A stretch of 21,568 nucleotides of DNA, taken from the IMG/VR virus record IMGVR_UViG_3300021371_000119, positions 1 through 21,568 of that record. One strand, written 5' to 3'. The DNA is from a virus. The notes under the pieces are model-generated. The model did no database searches. It was given only the letters and a program-made list of their open reading frames with translations, and was not told the DNA's origin. This document shows, piece after piece, positions 20,987 to 21,568 of the stretch. Made by a program: the position numbers and the translations under genes. Numbering within the stretch: position 1 is the stretch's first letter; each line of letters opens with the position of its first letter.

Positions 20987-21568
20987 CAGTGCACCTCTGC
21001 CCAGTTGGCTCCGATCTTTGCTTCTGCTGTGATTGGGACTCTAAGTTTGTAGTATTCACCAGCTTCTGCACTGCTAAGTACCAGGGATGCTGATAAATCT
21101 TGTGCGTGATCTGGGTGACACTCGAATTGTAATTCGTCATGTATAAATGCGAGTTGTGATGCACACAACCCTAGTTCTTGAATGTGATTGTGATTAATAG
21201 TTAGCCAACGCTTCGCGATTACACCTGCTCCACTTTGAAGGAGGTAGTTCAATGATTTATGAGGACTATCTACTTTGATGTGTCGTCCATCAATAGACCG
21301 GATATAACCCTCTTTGCTTTTCTCTTTGATTGCTTCCAGAAGTTCCGCAAGTCCATCAATAGCAGAAACGAATGCTTCTCTAATTTCCTTACCTTTCTTC
21401 TTAGCGTTGGCACTACTTAGAAGGGGGTCGTAGGAATAACCGATTTTTTCATTACCTGCCCCATAGATGAAGGCATAGCTAATGGTTTTGATTTGTCGCC
21501 TACTAACTCCAACTCGATCGGCATTGACTTGATGGATGTCTCCGGTAAGGAGGGTATCTCCAAACTCG
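20986..21568 (-). CDS. DNA polymerase, family A, T7-like (5' part missing at the window edge)
   Basis: The last 193 codons are in the window. Motif B is clear: RRQIKTISYAFIYGAG, with Arg, Lys and Tyr spaced as in T7 (Arg518, Lys522, Tyr526). Motif C is IHDELQFE with the catalytic Asp-Glu. DGRHIKVDSPHKSLNYLLQS and the tail ending KIGANWAEVH match the end of T7 gp5. The Tyr at the position equal to E. coli Pol I Phe762 is the form seen in many lytic T7-like phages. The protein replicates the phage genome, in T7 with host thioredoxin as clamp; the thioredoxin-binding loop would lie upstream and is not visible. Stop overlaps the exonuclease start. The frame is open to base 21568. Confidence 0.97.
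   Translation of the reverse strand, partial: EFGDTLLTGDIHQVNADRVGVSRRQIKTISYAFIYGAGNEKIGYSYDPLLSSANAKKKGKEIREAFVSAIDGLAELLEAIKEKSKEGYIRSIDGRHIKVDSPHKSLNYLLQSGAGVIAKRWLTINHNHIQELGLCASQLAFIHDELQFECHPDHAQDLSASLVLSSAEAGEYYKLRVPITAEAKIGANWAEVH

Noticed and set aside
1-21568. CRISPR arrays, insertion sequences, integrase, or a toxin-antitoxin or defence island.
   Set aside because: No regularly spaced repeats, terminal inverted repeats, or transposase/integrase/defence motifs were seen; all genes fit a T7-like phage plan with host-derived metabolic genes.

Overview
The window is a 21.6 kb segment of a T7-like podovirus that infects a phycobilisome-containing marine or brackish cyanobacterium, most likely Synechococcus. 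Every supported gene is on the minus strand, so biological order runs from high to low coordinates: DNA polymerase (cut by the window edge), 5'-3' exonuclease, an NblA-like protein, a DUF3310 protein, a MazG-like pyrophosphohydrolase, a two-subunit ribonucleotide reductase, portal, scaffold, a photosynthesis cassette (porin-like protein, hli, two small basic proteins, psbA), major capsid protein, the two tail-tube proteins and the three internal core proteins (the last also cut by the edge). The T7 order, psbA/hli between scaffold and capsid, a full-length D1 protein and a short RNR point to a cyanopodovirus. An nblA gene argues for a host with phycobilisomes rather than Prochlorococcus.

Replication and nucleotide region (about 17.3-21.6 kb): genes are packed with stop/start overlaps. 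Polymerase and exonuclease copy the genome. RNR and the MazG-like enzyme manage nucleotide pools. NblA would target the host light-harvesting antenna for proteolysis, releasing amino acids. nblA overlaps both neighbours out of frame.

Structural region (about 1-17.3 kb): portal, scaffold, capsid, gp11, gp12, gp14, gp15 and gp16 equivalents follow the T7 plan. Differences from T7 are a LAS-type (HxxxxxxD...HxH) peptidase domain at the C-terminus of the gp15 equivalent, no recognisable transglycosylase in the visible part of the gp16 equivalent, and a Thr-rich insertion in the gp11 adaptor. A strong intrinsic terminator lies just after the capsid gene, where T7 has T-phi.

The psbA-capsid interval (11.69-12.08 kb) is the densest non-coding stretch. 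It holds a 36-codon ORF, an RNA matching the 'Downstream-peptide' (glutamine riboswitch) architecture with a CCUAG/CUAGG pseudoknot, a 19-codon peptide ORF of DUF4278-like sequence, a tRNA T-arm-like minihelix, and two mutually exclusive hairpins in front of the capsid start codon. A second T-arm-like minihelix lies on the other side of psbA. The glutamine-sensing RNA together with NblA suggests a phage nitrogen-response programme. That link is inference.

No gene-free stretch exceeds 300 bases. The longest gaps are about 146 bases (11687-11832) and 107 bases (13161-13267), both described below. By eye the 3.3-7 kb core-protein genes are clearly more AT-rich than the capsid, psbA and RNR genes.
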